Positions 8,669 through 19,023 of a stretch of DNA of 64,000 bases are shown here, piece after piece. The translations under genes were made by a program, and so were the position numbers. The notes beneath the pieces were generated by a model, which saw only the letters and a list, made by a program, of their open reading frames with translations, was not told the DNA's origin and did not search any database. Each line of letters opens with the position of its first letter. The first letter of the stretch is position 1. The stretch lies in contig NZ_CP038020.1 of assembly GCF_010120595.1 (NCBI RefSeq), positions 930,001 to 994,000 of the forward strand, in the 5' to 3' direction. This DNA is from Streptococcus thermophilus (GTDB lineage: Bacteria; Bacillota; Bacilli; Lactobacillales; Streptococcaceae).

Positions 8669-10576
8669 ATGGCTAAATATACTGAATTAGCTGAGGACAT
8701 TCTCAAACACGTTGGTGGTAAAGAAAATATCAATAGCTTGAAACACTGTGTGACACGTTTGCGCTTTGATTTGAAAGATGAGTCTAAAGCAGATGATAAC
8801 TATCTTAAGAATCGTGATGGTGTCGTTACTGTTGTGAAGGCATGAGGTCAATATCAGGTGGTTATCGGTAACCATGTCCCTGATGTTTATGCGGAGATTC
8901 TTCAAGTTGGCGGTCTTCCAGCAGGTGGTAGTCTGGATCTTGATGAAGGTGATGCACCAAAGGGAAATCTCTTTGACCGCTTTGTATCTCTAGTCTCAAG
9001 TATTTTCCAACCCTTTCCTTGGGCCTTTGGCTGCAGCAGGGATTATCAAAGGTATATTTGCTATCATGGCAGCATGTGGCTTGTCAGCTACAACGAGTCC
9101 TATGTATGTTATCTTGAATGCAGCAGGAGATAGTGTCTTCCAATTCTTGCCAATCTAGATTGCATTAACATCTGCCCGTCGTTTAAAGGTTAATGAGTTT
9201 ACAGCTTTTGCGATTGCAGGAGCACTTGTTTATCCTGATCTTGCTACACTAGTCACACTGCTCTTCAAAAGGCTGATCAAGGGCATGTTCTAGGAGTAAT
9301 TCCTTTTGCACTTCCTGCAGGAGGTTACCTTTCAACTGTGATGCCTTCTATCTTAGCAATTTGGGTGGCTTCATACATTCAAAAATTCTTTACCAAGATG
9401 ACACCAGATGTGATTAAAGTCTTTGTAGTACCTCTTTTTACATTACTCATTACCGTTCTATTAACATTCTTGGTGGTGGGACCAGTTGCCAATACTTTGT
9501 CTGATGGATTGACAAATCTTTTCCAAGCAATCATGAACTTCAATCCGATTGTCTTTGGTCTTGTACTTGGTATTTTGTGGCAAGTCTTGGTTATGTTCGG
9601 AATGCACTGGGCACTTATTCCTCTTGCAATCTCAGACGTGGCAACAAACGGTAGTTCAAGTATTCTTTCAGCAGCACTTTTGCCATGTTTTACGCAAACA
9701 GGTGTATTGGGGGCTATTATGCTTAAGACAAAAGAAGAAAAAGTCCGCACCATCTCTATGCCAGCGTTTGTTTCATCTATTTTTGGGGTTACAGAACCAG
9801 CTATCTATGGTGTGACACTGCCAATGAAAACACCATTCTACATTTCATGTGGCGTTTCTGAACTGATGGGAGCTGCCATGATAGCCCTAGATATTAAGAT
9901 GTATTCAACTGGTGGTCTGGGTGTCTTTGTCTTCCCAAGCCTTATTGGCCAGGACGGTAGCCTACTAAAGTTATCTTTGCGATTCTTATTGCTGTCCTTG
10001 GCGGTGTTCTCGCCTTCCTCATCCAACTCTTTGTACGAGTACCAAATCTATAACAGTGGCGGTGAAGTAGCTAAGGCTGAGGGAAAAGCTGATGAAGCTG
10101 CACCTGTTCCTAAAGAAATTCAACAAGAAATCATTGCTAGTCCGCTTATCGGGAATATTGTACCGCTTAACCGTGTACCTGACCAAGTCTTTGCATCAGG
10201 AGCTATGGGTAAGGGAATTGCTATTGATCCTACTGATGGTGTAGTTGTTGCACCAGCTAAGGCAACCGTTAATTTAGTCTTTCCTACTGGGCATGCTATT
10301 GATTTAACAACTGAAAATGGTGCAGAGCTTCTCATCCATATTGGTATGGATACTGTTTCATTTGCTGGTAAAGGTTTCAAGACCTATGTAGAAGCCGGGG
10401 ATGTCGGAGAAGCAGGCCAAAAACTTATAGAATTTGACCTAGCAACTATCCGAGACGCTAAATTACCAGTCATCACACCGGTCATTGTGACAAACACTAC
10501 TGACTTCGGTGGTGTCTTAACTACTAAAGAAGCCCGCGTTAACGCTGGTGATTATCTCCTCGCTGCTGTTAAATAA
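8669..10576 (+). pseudogene. bglP: Beta-glucoside PTS transporter EIIBCA, multiply disrupted
   Basis: The gene would encode the EIIB-EIIC-EIIA permease that imports and phosphorylates beta-glucosides. The EIIB phosphocysteine region HCVTRLRF (Cys27) is visible after MAKYTELAEDILKHVGG. EIIC segments follow (FGMHWALIPLAISDVATNG, FGVTEPAIYGVTLPMK), and the C-terminal EIIA has the phosphohistidine motif GAELLIHIGMDTV. Damage includes an in-frame TGA at 8843-8845, a frameshift near 9015, a stop near 9158, another break near 9250, and an apparent compensated frameshift around 9950-10050. No transporter is expected. A downstream beta-glucosidase gene is absent. Confidence 0.93.
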
Positions 10577-10612
10577 AAATAAATCCGAGAAGCTGATTCT
10601 CGGATTTATTTT
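10577..10612. terminator. Bidirectional terminator between bglP and the cyclophilin gene
   Basis: AAATCCGAGAA (10581-10591) and TTCTCGGATTT (10597-10607) form an 11-bp perfect stem, flanked by A-rich and T-rich sides. It can serve both convergent genes. Confidence 0.88.
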
Positions 10613-11370
10613 TATTTGAATTTGTAGTCTTTAATTACTTCGACTGAATTAACAGTTAGATTTTCTTTTGGTTTGTTATTGTCATCAACTTCAAGGTTAG
10701 CAATAGTATCAACGACATCCATGCCTTTGATGACTTGTCCAAAGACGGTATATTTCGTATCACCAGCAGGGTAACCACCTTTTTTATAGGCGTCAATGAT
10801 AGGTTTTGGATAGCCTGCGTTTCCTAGTTGCTTACTTTGGTCATCCTTGTTTTGAACGATGAAGAATTGGCTGCCGTTTGAATCTTTGGCACCTGTATTA
10901 GCCATAGCAAGTGCGCCACGAATGTTGTAGAGGAATGGTGTAGGCTCAACAGCGAAACCTTTCTTCCATATAGATTCTCCACCGGTACCATCTCCCTTAG
11001 GATCACCACTTTGAATCATGAAGTCCTTGATAACACGGTGGAAGGTAAGACCATCGTAGTACTTATCCTTGGCGTGCTTCAAGAAGTTTTCAGAAGCCTT
11101 AGGAGCAAGCGTAGGGAAGAGTTTAACAGTGATATCACCTTTTGAAGTATGGAGGATAACTTCAGCTTCGTCCTTGCCGACTTTGTCTGTCAACTGTGGA
11201 AAAGCCTCTTTTCCGGATTTTTGAGCTTTTTCTAATTGTTTAGTGAATATCTTGTTATCCACGTAAGCATCTCCACGAATAGCACGAGAAATATTCTCAC
11301 GGTAGACAAATCCTAGTCCGGCGATAACAAGTATAATAATTAATGGAATGTACTTTTTAATGTTTTTCAT
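10612..11370 (-). CDS. Membrane-anchored peptidyl-prolyl cis-trans isomerase (cyclophilin type)
   Basis: This 252-aa protein catalyses cis-trans isomerisation of X-Pro bonds and probably assists folding of secreted proteins. An N-terminal segment (YIPLIIILVIAGLGFVY) follows positive residues and acts as a membrane anchor; I see no lipobox cysteine. The cyclophilin domain covers roughly residues 70-245, with the signature FHRVIKDFMIQSGDPKGDGT, then ALAMANTGAKDSNGSQFFI and a YTVFGQVIKGMDVVD segment. It is monocistronic, shares a terminator with the convergent PTS pseudogene, and starts with a good RBS (AAGGAG). Confidence 0.95.
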   Translation of the reverse strand: MKNIKKYIPLIIILVIAGLGFVYRENISRAIRGDAYVDNKIFTKQLEKAQKSGKEAFPQLTDKVGKDEAEVILHTSKGDITVKLFPTLAPKASENFLKHAKDKYYDGLTFHRVIKDFMIQSGDPKGDGTGGESIWKKGFAVEPTPFLYNIRGALAMANTGAKDSNGSQFFIVQNKDDQSKQLGNAGYPKPIIDAYKKGGYPAGDTKYTVFGQVIKGMDVVDTIANLEVDDNNKPKENLTVNSVEVIKDYKFK

Positions 11371-11432
11371 ATATAACTCCTTTGGTGCATTATAACTACT
11401 ATTTTAGCAGAAAAAAACCTCTTGGGAAACGG

Positions 11433-11543
11433 TTAACAGAGGTATTTAATTATGCTAGAATGGAATTATCAACAATAAATTGAACATGGGACTAGATATA
11501 GGGAGAGGTTGCCTCAAGGTGTAAAGTGAGGTCAGCCTTTTTT
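11433..11543 (+). ncRNA. Candidate short leader/small RNA ahead of the decayed repeat protein
   Basis: A promoter-like pair TTAACA (11433-11438) and TAGAAT (11456-11461) has 17-bp spacing. About 45 nt downstream a hairpin of GGTTGCCTCA with TGAGGTCAGCC (11507-11537) is followed by a TTTTTT run, so a transcript of roughly 75 nt could end here. It could be a small RNA or an attenuator for the gene at 11659. No known RNA family was recognised. Confidence 0.4.
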
Positions 11544-11658
11544 AAGGGACATTTGCACCAACCTTGATCGGAGATAGTTGTCTAAATCCTTACTATAGAA
11601 AACTTCACTAATTTGAAGGAATGTCTTGTTTAGATTTCTTGAAAAAAAGGAGATCTTT

Positions 11659-13306
11659 ATGTCAACTAAAGCAGAATGAGCTGAACTCTTTGAGTCGGTA
11701 CATGGGCGTAAACCTATCCCCCAAGAATTTTTGGACGCTAAAGCAGCTGACTTTGACACTAGCGCTTTGACTGCTCAAGTAGCATCTGTACAAGAACCAG
11801 CTAATGAACCTGTCGCTGAAGAAGTGCCAGCAGAACAAGCTGATGTTGCTGAAACAGCTGAAGGTGCTGTCACAGAACAAGCAAGCAGTGAATCACCATT
11901 TGGAACGGCAGCCTTCTCAGAAGCGCCTGCGCAACAACTAACACCACAATTTGATTCAAGCATGTTTGAAAAGGCATCTATCCCTACAGCTTAAGGATTC
12001 GGAACTGTAACTAATTCAGTAGATAGCTCAGCGGATAAACCACTCTTCAACCTTATCTTGCCAATCGTTGCAATTGCTCTTGCAGTAATCTTTTCCATCT
12101 TGGCATGGTTTGTCAGTCCTACTTGGCTCTTCATCATTTTGACTGTCCTTACAGTTACTGTAGCAGTCGTTTCGCTTGTCTTCAGCCTTAAATCAAGCAA
12201 GAAATTGCTCTCGATCATCGCAACAGGTGTTGCTGGTCTTATGATCTTTGTGTCTATTGGTGGTTTGATTTTCCAAATATCTCAAAACTCTAGTGATAGC
12301 ACAAGCTCAAGCAAGACATCAAAAGTTGCTGATAAAGATGATGATGACAAAAAAATGATGACAGCGATTCAAAATCAGACTCAAAAGGTGATAGCACTGA
12401 CGTCAACGATTACATTGACAAAAATGCTAAACTTGACTGGAATGAATCTAAATTCAAGAAGTTGAAAGTTGGAAAAGACTCTGCTAAGTCAATTATGAAG
12501 ACTTACTGTAAAGCATCAGATGCTCAAATGTCAGGTGATGACTTGAACATGACTTATTCTGGCAAAGACTATAGCAAAAGTGTCTACCTAACCTTTAAGA
12601 AACAGTATGATGGTACCTTTATCTTGTCACATGCTTCAGGAAACTTCCCTACAGATGCTGTACAAACTGATGACTCTTACAAATCTGACTGGACGAAAGA
12701 ACAGTTTGATGCTCTTAATAAGGGAGATTACAGCAACCCATCAAACGGAACAAAACTCGAAGGTATCCTTAAGGATCACCCTAAAGCTTCAGACGCTGAT
12801 TACACCATCTCAACAGTTCGTGAAGGTGAGTTCAAGAAAGAATTGACCGTTTTTTATAACGACTTTAAATCTGAAGATGGTAAACTTAAGACTGTTTACT
12901 TGTTATTTGACACTACAGAAGATGGTGATACATTTTGACCTTTAAGTCTAAAGATGGTGTTTACATCCTAGCGCATGCTTCCGCAGACTTCGGCTATGAT
13001 AAGGTTAAGGAAGTTAGTGACTATCAAAGCGACTGGACAAAAGAGGATTTTGATAAGTTAACTGTTGGTACTCAAGCAGATTTGCTTAAGGGAACACGTC
13101 TTTCAGATGTTGTCTCAAACCACTCTGAGGCCAGCTTTAGTACGCATGAGCTGACTCAGACTAATGAAGGAGACCTCACACAAAAAGTATCGCTTAGTTT
13201 CTACGATTATAGTCCAGACAGTGGTAAACTTAAGACGGTTCACCTAACTTTTGACTATGATAAACGTGAAAACGAGTACTTCTTAACAGACAAATTAGGC
13301 GAATAA
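11659..13306 (+). pseudogene. Decayed membrane protein with acidic N-terminus and three C-terminal repeat modules
   Basis: The ATG at 11659 has a strong RBS (AAAAAAAGGAG). Reading is broken by an in-frame TGA at 11677-11679, an in-frame TAA at 11992-11994, a frameshift near 12360 and another near 12935. The reconstructed protein would have an Ala/Glu/Pro-rich N-terminal region, two hydrophobic segments (about 12058-12280), a Ser/Lys/Asp linker, and an extracellular part of three related modules. Each module has a WxxxxFxxLxxG core and a later strand pattern such as KLKTVYLLFD or GKLKTVHLTFD. The module resembles BLIP/SmpA-type (DUF3862-like) domains only loosely. Function unknown. Confidence 0.8.
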
Positions 13307-13326
13307 GACTACTTTTTAGTAATTCA

Positions 13327-13350
13327 AGCTCAGGGTTGCCTGGGCTTTTT
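13327..13350 (+). terminator. Terminator after the decayed repeat protein
   Basis: AGCTCAG (13327-13333) pairs with CTGGGCT (13340-13346), followed by a T-run. A TATAAT box at 13379-13384 then starts the next unit. Confidence 0.75.
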
Positions 13351-13420
13351 ACTATCAACAAAAGAGGATAAAATCTGGTATAATAAAACTGATTGATTTT
13401 TCAAGAAAGAAGTGTCACAT

Positions 13421-14326
13421 ATGAACATACAACAACTACGTTATGTCGTAGCCATTGCCAACAGCGGAACCTTTCGTGAGGCGGCCAGCAAGCTCTTTGT
13501 GAGTCAGCCTAGTCTATCAGTGGCTATCAAGGATTTGGAGCAGGAGTTAAATTTTAAAATTTTCACCCGTACAACGACGGGGGCAGTCTTGACCAGTCAG
13601 GGCATGACCTTTTATGAACGCGCGCTTGAGGTGGTTCGAAGTTTTGATAGTTTTGAAAATCGCTATCTTAATGCTTCTGAGAAGGGCAACCAGTTTTCGA
13701 TTTCCAGTCAGCACTATGATTTTTTGCCACCTTTGATTACAACTTTTTCGGAACGTTACCCTGATTACAAGGATTTCCGTATCTTTGAGTCTACGACCAT
13801 TCAAATTTTGGATGAAGTAGCCAAGGGGAATAGTGAGATTGGAATTATCTATCTGAATCGTCAAAATAGTAAGGGCATCCAACAAAATATGGATAAACTT
13901 GGGCTTGAGTCTATTGATTTAATTCCATTTAAGACTCATATTTATCTTCGTAAGGGCCATCCACTGGCTCATAAAGAGAGTTTAGTAATGGAGGATTTGG
14001 CACACCTACCTACCGTACGTTTTACTCAGGAGAAGGACGAGTACCTGTACTATTCTGAAAACTTTGTGGATACATCAGATTCGTCTCTTATGTTTAACGT
14101 GACAGATCGTGCGACTTTGAATGGTATCTTGGAGCGTACGGATGCTTATGCGACGGGTTCTGGTTTCCTTGATGCTCAAAGTGTAAACGGTATTACAGTT
14201 ATTCCACTTGAGGATAATTTGGATAACAAGATGGTTTATGTTCGCCGTAAAGGAATTAATTTGTCGTCGTGTGCTCTCAAGTTTGTCAATGTTATGTTTG
14301 ACTACTTTGATACTTATAAACCATAG
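13421..14326 (+). CDS. cpsY: LysR-family regulator, CpsY/MtaR-like
   Basis: This is a 301-aa DNA-binding regulator. The N-terminal winged helix-turn-helix covers residues 1-60 ([40 protein letters not shown]), and the rest is the two-lobed effector-binding domain. Relatives called CpsY or MtaR in streptococci control methionine transport, envelope and survival genes; that role is by homology only. The ATG at 13421 is preferred over the GTG at 13412. A TATAAT box lies at 13379-13384. lspA begins 8 nt after the stop, and the regulator-lspA-rluD order is one I recall from other streptococci. Confidence 0.88.
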   Translation: MNIQQLRYVVAIANSGTFREAASKLFVSQPSLSVAIKDLEQELNFKIFTRTTTGAVLTSQGMTFYERALEVVRSFDSFENRYLNASEKGNQFSISSQHYDFLPPLITTFSERYPDYKDFRIFESTTIQILDEVAKGNSEIGIIYLNRQNSKGIQQNMDKLGLESIDLIPFKTHIYLRKGHPLAHKESLVMEDLAHLPTVRFTQEKDEYLYYSENFVDTSDSSLMFNVTDRATLNGILERTDAYATGSGFLDAQSVNGITVIPLEDNLDNKMVYVRRKGINLSSCALKFVNVMFDYFDTYKP

Positions 14327-14334
14327 GAGGACTT

Positions 14335-14796
14335 ATGCGTAAAGTTGCGATTCCTTTGGCTATTCTGGCTTTGATTGGTTTGGATCAGTGGGTCAAGCAT
14401 TGGGTTGTGGCAAATATTTCCCTTAACCAAGTTATTAAGGCTATTCCTGGCGTTTTCAGCTTGACCTATCTACAGAACCGTGGTGCTGCTTTTTCGATTT
14501 TACAGAATCAGAAATATTTCTTTGTAATTTTGACGGTTCTAGTGATTGGTGCGGCTCTGTTCTATCTGGTTAAGAATTACCAGAAGAGTCTTTGGTTGGT
14601 TCTATCTTTGATTTTGATTATCTCAGGTGGTATTGGCAACTTTATCGACCGTGTGCATTTGGGTTACGTGGTTGATATGGTTCAGCTTGATTTTATCGAT
14701 TTTGCAATATTTAACGTGGCAGACTCCTATCTAACGGTGGGTGTGCTGCTCTTGATTTTAATCTTATGGAAAGAGGAAAATGGAAGTCATCATTAA
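14335..14796 (+). CDS. lspA: Lipoprotein signal peptidase II
   Basis: LspA removes signal peptides from prolipoproteins in the membrane after lipid attachment at the lipobox cysteine. The 153-aa product has four hydrophobic segments. Both catalytic aspartate motifs are visible: [15 protein letters not shown] and [11 protein letters not shown]. The RBS AGGAGG directly precedes the ATG. The gene overlaps rluD by 17 bp, so the two are probably translationally coupled. Confidence 0.97.
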   Translation: MRKVAIPLAILALIGLDQWVKHWVVANISLNQVIKAIPGVFSLTYLQNRGAAFSILQNQKYFFVILTVLVIGAALFYLVKNYQKSLWLVLSLILIISGGIGNFIDRVHLGYVVDMVQLDFIDFAIFNVADSYLTVGVLLLILILWKEENGSHH

Positions 14797-15670
14797 AGAG
14801 GCGGGAAACCGTCTGGACAAGTCTTTGGCCGATTTGACAGAATTGTCACGTAGTCAGGCCAATGAAGCGATTAAGGCTGGAACAGTATTAGTCAATGGTA
14901 AGTCGGCCAAGGCTAAGTATGTGGTAAAAGAGGGTGATGTCATCACCTATGTATTGCCTGAAGAAGAGGTCTTGGAATACAAGGCTGAAGATATTCCTTT
15001 GGATATTATCTACGAGGATGCGGATGTGGCAGTGGTCAACAAACCTCAAGGTATGGTGGTCCATCCATCAGCTGGCCACACATCTGGCACCTTGGTCAAT
15101 GCTCTTATGTACCATGTCAAGGACCTTTCGTCTATCAATGGCGTGGTTCGTCCTGGGATTGTTCACCGTATCGATAAGGACACGTCTGGTCTCCTTATGA
15201 TTGCTAAGAATGATAAGGCCCACAATGCTTTGGCAGCTGAGCTTAAGGATAAGAAGTCGCTTCGCAAGTATGTGGCTATCGTGCATGGCAATCTGCCTAA
15301 CGATAGAGGTGTGATTGAGGCTCCGATTGGGCGTTCGGACAAAGACCGTAAGAAACAGGCAGTAACAGCTAAGGGAAAGCCTGCAGTAACACGCTTCACC
15401 GTTCTTGAACGTTTTGGCAACTATACGTTGGTAGAGTTGCAGCTGGAAACAGGTCGTACCCACCAGATTCGTGTGCACATGGCGTATATTGGTCACCCGG
15501 TGGCGGGAGATCCTCTTTATGGGCCACGTAAGACCCTCAAGGGCCATGGACAATTTCTACATGCTAAGACCCTTGGTTTCACGCATCCTACGACAGGCGA
15601 ATTGGTCGAATTTACCGCAGAAGAACCCATTATTTTCAAGGAGACCTTGGAGAAATTGAAGAAATCTTAA
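14780..15670 (+). CDS. rluD: 23S rRNA pseudouridine synthase, RluD family
   Basis: This 296-aa enzyme converts specific uridines to pseudouridine in ribosomal RNA. An N-terminal S4 RNA-binding domain (about residues 10-70, [19 protein letters not shown]) is followed by the RsuA/RluA catalytic domain with the active-site aspartate motif [16 protein letters not shown] and the [13 protein letters not shown] motif. The start codon lies inside lspA with GAGGAAA upstream. Confidence 0.94.
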   Translation: MEVIIKEAGNRLDKSLADLTELSRSQANEAIKAGTVLVNGKSAKAKYVVKEGDVITYVLPEEEVLEYKAEDIPLDIIYEDADVAVVNKPQGMVVHPSAGHTSGTLVNALMYHVKDLSSINGVVRPGIVHRIDKDTSGLLMIAKNDKAHNALAAELKDKKSLRKYVAIVHGNLPNDRGVIEAPIGRSDKDRKKQAVTAKGKPAVTRFTVLERFGNYTLVELQLETGRTHQIRVHMAYIGHPVAGDPLYGPRKTLKGHGQFLHAKTLGFTHPTTGELVEFTAEEPIIFKETLEKLKKS

Positions 15671-15680
15671 TAGTCATCCA

Positions 15681-15719
15681 ACGGATGTTCTTTCTTGTGA
15701 GAGAGTGTCCGTTTTTTTT
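15681..15719 (+). terminator. Terminator of cpsY-lspA-rluD
   Basis: An imperfect hairpin from ACGGA (15681) to TCCGT, followed by eight T residues at 15712-15719. Confidence 0.78.
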
Positions 15720-15720
15720 C

Positions 15721-15749
15721 TTGTAAAAGAGTCTGAAATTTGCTATAAT
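15721..15749 (+). promoter_or_regulatory. Promoter of pyrR
   Basis: TTGTAA (15721-15726) and TATAAT (15744-15749) with 17-bp spacing lie immediately ahead of the PyrR-responsive leader. Confidence 0.75.
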
Positions 15750-15756
15750 CTACCTA

Positions 15757-15870
15757 ATTAAATAAGTCCTTTAATTACTGTCCAGAGAGGCAGGCAAGGA
15801 GCCATGAGAAGTGCGCAGGTGAACTGTGCCATGTTTTTGTGTATCTCCTTGTTTCAAGGGGATTTTTTGT
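15757..15870 (+). promoter_or_regulatory. PyrR-responsive attenuator of pyrR
   Basis: The PyrR binding loop is recognisable at 15777-15800 (ACTGTCCAGAGAGGC, then AGGCAAGG). Downstream, ATCTCCTTG and CAAGGGGAT (15843-15862) form a terminator with a TTTTTT tail. In this mechanism UMP-bound PyrR stabilises the anti-antiterminator and so favours termination when pyrimidines are plentiful. Confidence 0.9.
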
Positions 15871-15888
15871 ATTTAGAAAGGTTTTTTT

Positions 15889-16410
15889 ATGAAGAAAAAA
15901 GAAATCGTCGATGACGTAACCATGAAACGTGCCATTACACGTATCACTTATGAGATTATTGAGCGAAACAAGAATCTCGACAAGATTGTCTTGGCTGGTA
16001 TTAAGACACGTGGTGTTTATATTGCTCAGCGTATTCAAGAGCGCTTGAAACAATTGGAAAACCTTGATGTACCATTGATTGAGCTTGATACTAAGGCTTA
16101 CCGTGATGATGTTAAATCTGAACAGGACACATCCCTTATTCCTATCGAAATTGATGGTACGGATGTTATCCTTGTAGATGATGTGCTCTACACAGGTCGT
16201 ACTATCCGTGCTGCGATTGATAATATCGTTAGTCATGGACGTCCAGCGCGTGTTGGATTGGCTGTCTTGGTTGACCGTGGTCACCGTGAATTGCCAATCC
16301 GTGCGGACTATGTTGGTAAAAATATCCCAACAAGTGAGTCAGAAGAAATTGAAGTCTTGGTGACAGAAGTTGATGGTAAGGATAGTGTCAACATTATTGA
16401 TCCAAACTAG
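15889..16410 (+). CDS. pyrR: Bifunctional pyr operon RNA-binding regulator / uracil phosphoribosyltransferase
   Basis: PyrR binds pyr mRNA leaders in a UMP-dependent way and also has uracil phosphoribosyltransferase activity. The 173-aa protein has the usual length and the PRPP-binding motif [19 protein letters not shown] at about residues 94-112. It begins [20 protein letters not shown], typical of Gram-positive PyrR. The gene is autoregulated through the attenuator directly upstream and heads the pyrimidine cluster. Confidence 0.97.
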   Translation: MKKKEIVDDVTMKRAITRITYEIIERNKNLDKIVLAGIKTRGVYIAQRIQERLKQLENLDVPLIELDTKAYRDDVKSEQDTSLIPIEIDGTDVILVDDVLYTGRTIRAAIDNIVSHGRPARVGLAVLVDRGHRELPIRADYVGKNIPTSESEEIEVLVTEVDGKDSVNIIDPN

Positions 16411-16756
16411 ATTTTAGTCTTTAGATAGGTGAGTTTACGATCCTACAATGATTCTTTCGCTGTGGTGGGAGAGTTGAGATGTTGGTTTAAATAAACACGG
16501 GACTCATTTCTTAGGAAAAAGATAAGTCCCCTACCCCTAGCACACTTTGGAGTGCATTGTCGACTTTCTATTTTTCTACAGAAATGTTTGGCTTAGCCAA
16601 AACGTCCCTTAGTGTCTTGTTAATTGAACACGCCCTAAGCCTTGTGTAAAAAAGATAAATACTCTTTGGAGCCATCGCTCCGTCATCGTATTTCCTATTT
16701 TTGCTTTAGGTTTTAGACGGGCTTTGTATCGTGTTTTTAAGGAGTATTTTGATATC
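16411..16756 (+). promoter_or_regulatory. Structured 346-nt leader of pyrP
   Basis: There is no ORF here. GGGACT at about 16499 pairs with AGTCCC at about 16526, and a TTTGGCTTAGCCAAA hairpin lies near 16588. The last 130 nt contain the long hairpin element described separately (16626-16728). I could not find a canonical PyrR hexaloop in this leader, unlike those of pyrR, carA and carB. Confidence 0.55.
16626..16728 (+). ncRNA. Conserved leader hairpin A (pyrP)
   Basis: The first 21 nt (16626-16646) are identical to the start of the carA element at 19024-19044. ACA-c-GCCC at the 5' side pairs with GGGC-tt-TGT at 16719-16727, and TAAGC can pair with GCTTT at 16703. The interior differs completely from the carA copy but also folds (GATAAATAC with GTATTT, and GGAGCcatcGCTCC). 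The element ends about 30 nt before the GTG start of pyrP. Confidence 0.6.
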
Positions 16757-18034
16757 GTGAATAACGTAAAATATGATGTGAATGATATGCCTAAAGTTGG
16801 TTTATTGGTGGGTTTGTCATTCCAGCACTTGTTTGCAATGTTTGGTGCGACGGTTCTTGTACCGATTTTGGTTGGGATTGATCCCGCTATTGCTCTTTTC
16901 TCATCTGGTTTGGGAACTTTGGCTCACTTGACGGTGACTAAGTACAAGATTCCAGCTTACATGGGGTCTAGTTTCGCCTATATTGCGGCTATGCAAATGC
17001 TTATGAAGACTGACGGTATCGGAGCGGTGGCTCAAGGTGCCATGGCTGGAGGTTTGGTCTACTTGATTGTTGCCTTGGTTGTTAAGTATGTGGGGAATGC
17101 TTGGATTGATAGAGTCCTACCGCCAATTGTGGTTGGTCCAATTATCATCGTAATCGGTTTGAGTCTTGCGGCAAATGCAGTCAAGGATGCGACAATGGTT
17201 AATGATACCTATAGTATCTTTAGTCTTGTGATTTCTATGGTAACTCTCTTTTCCGTCATCCTCTTTAATATGTATGGTAAGAAAATCATCGGTGTTATCC
17301 CAATTTTACTTGGTTTAATCGTGGGTTACATTTTCTCAGTGGTTCTTGGTTGGTTAACGGGCCATGAGTTTGTCCAATTTTCAAAAGTTGCGGCTGCTCA
17401 TTGGTTCCAAGTTCCAAGTTTTGACATTCCGTTTGTGAATTATGACTTCAAACTCTATCCAAGTGCGATTTTGACAATGGCTCCGATTGCCTTTGTGACA
17501 ATGACCGAACACTTTGGGCATGTTATGGTTTTGAATAGTTTAACTGGACGTGATTACTTTAAAGATCCAGGTCTTGATCGTACTCTAACAGGTGATGGTT
17601 TGGCACAGATTATCGCTGGTTTCTTTGGAGCTCCGCCAGTAACTTCTTATGGTGAAAATATTGGAGTTATGGCCCTCAGTAAGGTCTACTCAGTTTACGT
17701 TATTGCGGGTGCAGCAGTGATTGCGGTCTTGATGAGTTTTATTGGTAAGGTGTCTGCTCTCTTGAGTTCCATACCAACAGCTGTTTTGGGTGGAATTTCA
17801 ATTGCCCTCTTTGGGGTTATCGCTGCTAGCGGTTTGAAAATTTTAGTTGAACATAAGATTGATTTTGATAATAAAAAGAATCTCTTGATTGCTAGTGTTA
17901 TCTTGGTATCTGGTATCGGTGGTTTGATGATTGATCTTGGTGGTTTTCAAATCACGGGTGTGGCAAGCTCAACCATTCTTGGAATATTGCTTTATCAAAT
18001 CTTGCCAGATCCTAATAAAGGTAGCAAGAACTAA
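16757..18034 (+). CDS. pyrP: Uracil permease
   Basis: PyrP is a nucleobase:cation symporter-2 family protein importing uracil. I choose the GTG at 16757, which gives 425 aa. AAGGAG lies 12 nt upstream, and the protein then begins in the expected place before DVNDMPKVGLLVGLSFQH. About twelve membrane segments are visible. The motifs LFAMFGATVLVPILVGIDP and the conserved AFVTMTEHFGH (substrate-contacting Glu/His region) are present. It lies between pyrR and pyrB in the classical Gram-positive order. Confidence 0.93.
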   Translation: MNNVKYDVNDMPKVGLLVGLSFQHLFAMFGATVLVPILVGIDPAIALFSSGLGTLAHLTVTKYKIPAYMGSSFAYIAAMQMLMKTDGIGAVAQGAMAGGLVYLIVALVVKYVGNAWIDRVLPPIVVGPIIIVIGLSLAANAVKDATMVNDTYSIFSLVISMVTLFSVILFNMYGKKIIGVIPILLGLIVGYIFSVVLGWLTGHEFVQFSKVAAAHWFQVPSFDIPFVNYDFKLYPSAILTMAPIAFVTMTEHFGHVMVLNSLTGRDYFKDPGLDRTLTGDGLAQIIAGFFGAPPVTSYGENIGVMALSKVYSVYVIAGAAVIAVLMSFIGKVSALLSSIPTAVLGGISIALFGVIAASGLKILVEHKIDFDNKKNLLIASVILVSGIGGLMIDLGGFQITGVASSTILGILLYQILPDPNKGSKN

Positions 18035-18058
18035 TCAATCATTAAAAAAGGAAAAACT

Positions 18059-18985
18059 ATGGCGATTGCAGATGGGAAAGTGTCACTAAAACATTTGGTG
18101 ACTATGGAAACCCTCACGAATGAAGAGGTCTTGGGCATGATTCGTCGAGGTGGAGATTTTAAAAACGGTAGAGCTGATTTCCAGCTGGATCGACAGTATT
18201 TCGCTGCCAATCTCTTTTTTGAAAATTCAACACGAACACATAAGTCCTTTGAAGTAGCTGAGAAAAAACTTGGATTGGACGTGATTGAGTTTGATGCTGG
18301 GACTAGCTCAGTAAATAAGGGTGAAACCCTCTATGATACGATTTTGACGATGTCTGCTTTGGGTGTTGATATCTGTGTGGTTCGCCACTCGGAAGTCGAT
18401 TACTACAAGCAGTTGATTGACAGTAGGACTATTCAGACTTCTATTGTTAATGGTGGTGACGGTTCTGGGCAACACCCAAGTCAGTGTTTGCTTGATTTGA
18501 TGACAATTTATGAAGAGTTCGGAACTTTTGGAAATCTAAAGATTTGTATTGCAGGCGATATTACGCATTCGCGTGTAGCTAAGTCAAATATGCGAATTCT
18601 CAAGCGTTTGGGAGCACAGATTTATTTTGCTGGCCCTACAGAGTGGTATTCAAGTGAGTTTGATGTTTATGGTCAGCATGTGGCCATTGACGACGTCATT
18701 GAGGACTTGAATGTACTCATGTTGCTTCGTGTTCAGCACGAACGTCATAGGAATGACAAAGGATTTTCAAAAGAAGAGTACCATACTCTCTATGGTTTGA
18801 CTGAAGAACGTTATGCCAAGTTAGCAGATCAAGCAATCATTATGCACCCAGCTCCGGTTAATCGTGATGTGGAAATTGCTGATAGCTTGGTTGAGGCACC
18901 TAAGGCACGTATCGTTACTCAGATGCAAAATGGAGTCTTTGTCCGTATGGCGATTATCGAAGCTATTTTAAATGGCAAAGCGTAA
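18059..18985 (+). CDS. pyrB: Aspartate carbamoyltransferase catalytic chain
   Basis: PyrB condenses carbamoyl phosphate with aspartate to N-carbamoyl-aspartate, the committed step of pyrimidine synthesis. The 308-aa protein carries the carbamoyl-phosphate binding motif [20 protein letters not shown], the [15 protein letters not shown] motif and [11 protein letters not shown]. It starts 24 nt after pyrP with AAAAAAGGAAAA as RBS and is probably in the same transcript. Confidence 0.98.
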   Translation: MAIADGKVSLKHLVTMETLTNEEVLGMIRRGGDFKNGRADFQLDRQYFAANLFFENSTRTHKSFEVAEKKLGLDVIEFDAGTSSVNKGETLYDTILTMSALGVDICVVRHSEVDYYKQLIDSRTIQTSIVNGGDGSGQHPSQCLLDLMTIYEEFGTFGNLKICIAGDITHSRVAKSNMRILKRLGAQIYFAGPTEWYSSEFDVYGQHVAIDDVIEDLNVLMLLRVQHERHRNDKGFSKEEYHTLYGLTEERYAKLADQAIIMHPAPVNRDVEIADSLVEAPKARIVTQMQNGVFVRMAIIEAILNGKA

Positions 18986-18997
18986 ACAACGTTAACA

Positions 18998-19013
18998 GAT
19001 TCCTGAGAGAATC
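18998..19013 (+). promoter_or_regulatory. Candidate PyrR-binding hairpin ahead of carA
   Basis: GATTC-CTGAGA-GAATC forms a 5-bp stem closing a hexaloop of the CNGAGA type seen in PyrR sites. It lies 11 nt before leader element B. No terminator follows, so it is only a candidate. Confidence 0.45.
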
Positions 19014-19023
19014 AGACGAAAAA

